Shown: positions 5,936-9,138 of the stretch, piece by piece
Layout of the letters: every line of letters begins with the position of its first letter
Position numbering within the stretch: the first letter of the stretch is position 1
Source of the DNA: an uncultured Rhodospirillaceae bacterium
GTDB lineage: Bacteria > Pseudomonadota > Alphaproteobacteria > Rhodospirillales > UBA2165
Reading direction: 5' to 3'
Length of the DNA stretch: 9,138 nucleotides
Assembly: GCA_913041095.1 (NCBI GenBank)
Contig: CAJWIB010000084.1
Location: 1 to 9,138, forward strand
The notes under the pieces: generated by a model
The model's database searches: none
The model's input: the letters and a program-made list of their open reading frames with translations, nothing else
Told to the model about the DNA's origin: nothing
Translations under genes and position numbers: made by a program

Positions 5936-7717
5936 GTGGCTGGCGCGCCGACGGATAATCTTTTCTTTGAGGTCAAGCACTCCTGCACAGGTAAACGATG
6001 GCTCGAAAGATCCGGTGATTCCCGCCATGCCTTGGCTATCTCACAACAGTTTCAGCTGCCGGAAATAATTGGCCGCTTTTTGGACACCCGCGGGATTACC
6101 GCCGATCAGGTAGAAGCTTTCCTCGATCCCAAACTCACGTCGTCCTTGCCTGATCCGGCACATCTATTGGATATGGATGCCGGTGTGGCGCGGCTGATCC
6201 AGGCCCTTCAGGGACAAGAGAAAATCGCCGTCTTTGGCGACTATGATGTCGACGGCGCAACCTCTTCGGCGTTACTGGCACGTTATTTCAAGGCGGTTGG
6301 TGCTGATTATCAGATTTATATCCCGGATCGTATCACCGAAGGCTATGGGCCCAATATTCTAGCTTTGGAAAAACTTATTAAAGACGGAACCAAGGTTGTC
6401 ATCACGGTTGATTGCGGTACGACGGCCTATGAGCCACTTGCTTTTGCCAAAGAAAAGGCGCTCGACGTTGTCGTCGTTGATCATCATGTCGCTGAAGCTG
6501 GTCTGCCGGAAGCGATTGCGGTGATTAATCCTAATCGTATGGACGAAGCAAGCGAGCATGGCCAGTTAGCAGCGGTCGGCGTGACCTTTTTGCTCGCGGT
6601 TGCCCTCAACCGGGGTCTGCGAGAGGCTGGTTATTTCAAGGACTGGCAAGAGCCGGACCTTATGCAATGGCTGGATATTGTTGCCCTCGGTACAGTCGCT
6701 GATATGGTGGCGCTGACCGGTGTTAACCGGGCCCTGGTGGTGCAGGGCTTGAAGGTGATGCTAAGGCGTAAAAATGCCGGGCTGTCGGCGTTGGCAGACG
6801 TGGCGCTGATAGATGAAGCGCCCTCGACCTATCATTTGGGTTTTCTCTTAGGCCCGCGCATCAATGCCGGGGGGCGTGTTGGCGAATCCTATTTGGGCGC
6901 GCAATTGCTGGCAACTGAAAGTGCTGAGGAAGCTTTTGAAATTGCGCAAAAGCTTGATGCCTATAATACCGAACGCCGTGAGATTGAAAATCAAGTCTTG
7001 CAGGAGGCTTTGGAGAAAGCCGAGCAGCAAAAAGCAGGTTCGGTGGTATATATCGCGGGAGAAGGTTGGCATCCGGGCGTGATCGGCATTGTTGCCAGCC
7101 GTCTCAAAGAACGTTATGGCCTGCCATCCTGTGTGCTGACGATTGAGGACGGTAAAGCAACCGGATCAGGCCGCTCGATTACCGGTGTCGATCTCGGTGC
7201 ATGTGTTATCGCGGCACGTCAGGCAGGCATCATTACCGATGGCGGCGGCCACAAGATGGCGGCAGGATTTTCGCTAGATCATGACCGGCTTGATGATTTC
7301 AACGCATTTTTGTCCGAACGTATTAGTAAACAAATCGAAGAAGAGGGGATTGTGCCAACGATCAATATTGATGGTGCGGTTTCAGTCGAAGGGGCAACGA
7401 TGGAGCTGGTGGAAGTGTTGCAGAAGCTGGCGCCCTTCGGCACCGGTAATGCTGAGCCGCGTTTTGCTTTCTCGAATGTGCGGATTGCCAAATCAGATGT
7501 CGTCGGCGTTAATCATGTGCGCTGCTTTTTAACCGGTCTTGATAGCAAAAAGCAGCTGGCGGCGATCGCCTTTAACTGCGTTGATACTGAACTTGGCCGG
7601 GCCTTGCTTAGACATAAGGGCTTGCCGCTGCATATCGTCGGACGGCTGCGTGAAAACATCTGGCAGGGGCGGTCTTCGGTGCAGTTGCTGATCGATGACG
7701 TCGCCCCCGCATCTTAG
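5936..7717 (+). CDS. recJ: Single-stranded-DNA-specific 5'-3' exonuclease RecJ
   Basis: RecJ degrades single-stranded DNA 5' to 3' in recombinational repair (RecFOR pathway), mismatch repair and base excision repair. At 593 residues it is full length. The DHH domain shows motif I DYDVDG (102-107), Asp159 in VDCGT, the DHH triad (182-184) and LGTVAD with Asp256. GPRINAGGR (306-314) follows in the core. The DHHA1 domain has GWHPGVIGIVASRL (377-390), GSGRS (410-414) and GGGHKMAAG (436-444). The C-terminal OB-fold-like domain begins around 472 and includes PFGTGNAEPRF (500-510). The GTG start at 5936 lies 2 nt after the glpX stop, without a clear Shine-Dalgarno, so translation is probably coupled. 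The N-terminal FFEVKHSCTGKRW (10-22) resembles the short lead seen in alphaproteobacterial RecJ. All expected metal ligands are present, so the enzyme should be active. Confidence 0.97.
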   Translation: MAGAPTDNLFFEVKHSCTGKRWLERSGDSRHALAISQQFQLPEIIGRFLDTRGITADQVEAFLDPKLTSSLPDPAHLLDMDAGVARLIQALQGQEKIAVFGDYDVDGATSSALLARYFKAVGADYQIYIPDRITEGYGPNILALEKLIKDGTKVVITVDCGTTAYEPLAFAKEKALDVVVVDHHVAEAGLPEAIAVINPNRMDEASEHGQLAAVGVTFLLAVALNRGLREAGYFKDWQEPDLMQWLDIVALGTVADMVALTGVNRALVVQGLKVMLRRKNAGLSALADVALIDEAPSTYHLGFLLGPRINAGGRVGESYLGAQLLATESAEEAFEIAQKLDAYNTERREIENQVLQEALEKAEQQKAGSVVYIAGEGWHPGVIGIVASRLKERYGLPSCVLTIEDGKATGSGRSITGVDLGACVIAARQAGIITDGGGHKMAAGFSLDHDRLDDFNAFLSERISKQIEEEGIVPTINIDGAVSVEGATMELVEVLQKLAPFGTGNAEPRFAFSNVRIAKSDVVGVNHVRCFLTGLDSKKQLAAIAFNCVDTELGRALLRHKGLPLHIVGRLRENIWQGRSSVQLLIDDVAPAS

Positions 7718-7727
7718 TTTTAGGCCG

Positions 7728-8936
7728 ATGCGCAACTCACCATTTTTCATTGTTGGTATTATGTGTCTGGCCGAGGTGTTGACCATGCTCGGCGTCTTTA
7801 CCTTTCCATCCCTGATGCCGGAATTTATTGCGACCTGGCAATTATCCAACACCGAAGCTGGTTGGATTGCCGGTATTTTGTTAGGTGGATATGCAATCAG
7901 TGTGCCGGTGTTGGTCAGCCTGACCGACCGTATTGATGCCCGGCTGGTTTATTTAGGCGGTGCATCCTTGACGGCGGTTTCCTTATTTGGCTTTGCCTAT
8001 CTCGCGAGCGGTTTCTGGTCGGCGCTGATTTTGCGCGTGCTGGCGGGGTTTGGCCTAGCAGCGACTTATATGCCGGGATTGCGGGTGTTGGTCGATCGCT
8101 ATGAAGGCGCCAAACAGGCCAGGGCGCTGGCGTTTTATACCGCAAGCTTTAGTCTCGGTACGGCGGTTTCCTTTTATTATTCGGGCGAGGTTGGGACCTC
8201 GTTTGGCTGGTCTCAGGCGCACGTGATTGCCGGCGTGGGCGCGGTTGCAGCGGCGATCTTGGTGATTATGGCGATGCATCCGGTAACGACGCAAAAACCA
8301 GATGTTGAAACACGGTTGCTCGATTTCCGGCCGATCCTGCGTAATAGGGAGGTCATGGGATATGTGTTGGCCTATTGCGCTCATAGCTGGGAGTTGTTTG
8401 CCATGCGTTCCTGGTTGGTCGCCTTTCTGGCCTTTAGTCTGACCTTGCAAGGTTCTACAAATGGGGTGATCGCGCCGACGGTGGTAGCGACCCTCAGCGC
8501 CTTTTTCGCTATGCTGACCAGTATTTGCGGCAACGAACTCACCGACCGCTTTGGCCGCCGCCGCATGGTGGTGATTTATCTCATGTCAGCCGGTGTGTTG
8601 GCTCTGGTGCTTGGGTTTCTTGCGGCGTTGCCGTACTGGATCGTCGTCATGCTGGTTATTCTTTATGCCGGGCTGATCCAATTGGATTCGGCGGCGCTCA
8701 CGGCCGGGGCGGTAATGGCGGCAGAAAAAGGTCGACGTGGCGCCACCCTCGGTCTTCACGCGTTGATCGGTTTTAGCGGCGGTGCCATTGGCCCGCTGGT
8801 GGTTGGCATGGTGCTCGATCTATCTGGCGGCGGTGAAAGTGTTGCTTCCTGGGGCTATGCCTTTGCTTCAATGGGTCTGGTGGCGCTTCTGGGGCCGATC
8901 GCCTTGTGGAAACTCAGAGGCTCCGCAAGCGCTTAA
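7728..8936 (+). CDS. Major facilitator superfamily transporter, substrate unknown
   Basis: This inner-membrane secondary transporter of 402 residues has hydrophobicity fitting 12 membrane helices. The first includes residues 5-27 and the last about 375-395. The family's motif A is recognisable in both halves: a degenerate form SLTDRIDAR (64-72) after helix 2, and the clear GNELTDRFGRRR (268-279) after helix 8. RVLAGFGLAATYMPG (103-117) matches helix 4. A hydrophilic loop at about 184-208 joins the halves. The general look (few charged residues, AGxxLGGYAISVP) recalls the cyanate/nitrate-type branch, but I cannot assign a substrate. ATG 7728 has AGG 4-5 nt upstream and begins right at helix 1. 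An earlier ATG at 7695 would overlap recJ by 23 nt and add 11 residues. It is the last gene of the run. The link to recJ may be only positional. Confidence 0.88.
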   Translation: MRNSPFFIVGIMCLAEVLTMLGVFTFPSLMPEFIATWQLSNTEAGWIAGILLGGYAISVPVLVSLTDRIDARLVYLGGASLTAVSLFGFAYLASGFWSALILRVLAGFGLAATYMPGLRVLVDRYEGAKQARALAFYTASFSLGTAVSFYYSGEVGTSFGWSQAHVIAGVGAVAAAILVIMAMHPVTTQKPDVETRLLDFRPILRNREVMGYVLAYCAHSWELFAMRSWLVAFLAFSLTLQGSTNGVIAPTVVATLSAFFAMLTSICGNELTDRFGRRRMVVIYLMSAGVLALVLGFLAALPYWIVVMLVILYAGLIQLDSAALTAGAVMAAEKGRRGATLGLHALIGFSGGAIGPLVVGMVLDLSGGGESVASWGYAFASMGLVALLGPIALWKLRGSASA

Positions 8937-8957
8937 ATTACTTGATTTAAAATTTTT
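8933..8957 (+). terminator. Weak terminator-like structure after the transporter gene
   Basis: TTAAAT (8933-8938) and ATTTAA (8945-8950) form a 6-bp AT-only inverted repeat with a 6-nt loop, shortly followed by TTTTT (8953-8957). The stem overlaps the TAA stop. With no G-C pair it would be unstable, so it is doubtful as an intrinsic terminator. No better candidate lies before the tRNA gene. Confidence 0.2.
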
Positions 8958-8978
8958 CGGCCGTAGGTAATAAGGGAC

Positions 8979-9005
8979 TTGATTTCATCCAATGAGGCGT
9001 ATAAA
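8979..9005 (+). promoter_or_regulatory. Candidate tRNA-Glu promoter
   Basis: TTGATT (8979-8984), preceded by C as in the alphaproteobacterial CTTGAC form, and TATAAA (9000-9005) are 15 nt apart (16 if the box is read as CTTGAT). Transcription would start near 9012, about 18 nt before the mature tRNA. The bases between the -10 and the likely start are C/G-rich (ccctcg), as is common for stringently controlled stable-RNA promoters. Confidence 0.45.
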
Positions 9006-9029
9006 CCCTCGTCTCCAGTGATGACTAGC

Positions 9030-9107
9030 GACCCCTTCGTCTAGTCAGGTCTAGGACGCCAGATTTTCATTCTGGTAACACGGGTTCGAATCCCGTAGGG
9101 GTCACCA
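9030..9107 (+). tRNA. tRNA-Glu (anticodon TTC), CCA encoded
   Basis: The sequence folds into a complete cloverleaf. The acceptor stem GACCCCT (9030-9036) pairs with AGGGGTC (9097-9103), followed by discriminator A9104 and an encoded CCA (9105-9107). The anticodon stem CCAGA/TCTGG encloses the loop TTTTCAT, placing TTC at positions 34-36, which reads GAA/GAG. The T arm carries GGTTCGAATCC. With CCA it is 78 nt. It would supply charged Glu-tRNA for translation and for GluTR-dependent heme synthesis in alphaproteobacteria that use that route; most use ALA synthase instead. Confidence 0.97.
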
Positions 9108-9123
9108 CTTCTTTATTACCATT

Positions 9124-9138
9124 AAAAAACCCCAGAAA
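9124..9138. terminator. Possible first arm of a bidirectional terminator, cut by window end
   Basis: Just 3' of the tRNA, A6 (9124-9129) is followed by CCCC (9130-9133) and AGAAA. This is the usual left half of a two-way intrinsic terminator, which would need CTGGGG plus a T-run just beyond the window. Read on the minus strand it is GGGG followed by six T. The second arm cannot be seen. Confidence 0.3.

Noticed and set aside
9030..9107. tRNA-Glu as an integration site for a mobile element
   Set aside because: No integrase, phage gene or second copy of the tRNA 3' end is visible in the window; only sequence beyond 9138 could show one.
1..9138. Defence system, CRISPR array, riboswitch or insertion sequence
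   Set aside because: I looked for regular direct repeats, transposase or nuclease-type frames outside the named genes, and conserved riboswitch-like leaders, and saw none.

Overview
The window reads as ordinary chromosomal core sequence from an alphaproteobacterium. Protein resemblances, recalled from memory and not searched, point towards Rhodospirillales or a related marine order. The clues are the aminotransferase-hom-glpX-recJ gene order, an OmpA-type lipoprotein with a 'VPDALNPVEWY' start to its mature part, and coding sequence of moderate G+C with AT-rich gaps. All large reading frames are intact. I see no insertion sequence, phage gene, CRISPR array or defence gene.

Layout. Positions 1-690 (minus strand) hold the first 230 codons of a DEAD-box RNA helicase whose 3' part lies outside the window. 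Positions 691-1127 form an AT-rich divergent intergenic region with a 10-bp inverted repeat, a 9-bp tandem repeat and promoter-like sequences pointing both ways. A peptidoglycan-associated-type OmpA lipoprotein follows on the plus strand (1128-2249). After a 135-bp gap comes a tightly packed plus-strand run: an AlaC-type aminotransferase (2385-3608), homoserine dehydrogenase hom (3605-4900), class II fructose-1,6-bisphosphatase glpX (4962-5933), single-strand exonuclease recJ (5936-7717) and a major facilitator transporter (7728-8936). The window ends with a tRNA-Glu(TTC) gene (9030-9107) that has its own promoter-like sequence, and what may be the first arm of a terminator.

How the genes fit together. 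The aminotransferase and hom overlap by 4 nt and are probably translationally coupled. One interconverts pyruvate/alanine-type amino and keto acids, and the other commits aspartate semialdehyde to threonine and methionine (and, through threonine, isoleucine). glpX supplies the gluconeogenic phosphatase step. recJ (DNA repair) and the transporter follow with almost no spacing, so all five may share one transcript, although the 61-bp AT-rich gap before glpX could hold a second start.

I found no convincing new biological system. The points most worth a second look are small: an altered peptidoglycan-binding site in the OmpA lipoprotein, a possible non-AUG (ATT) start for glpX, and the inverted repeat in the divergent intergenic region.
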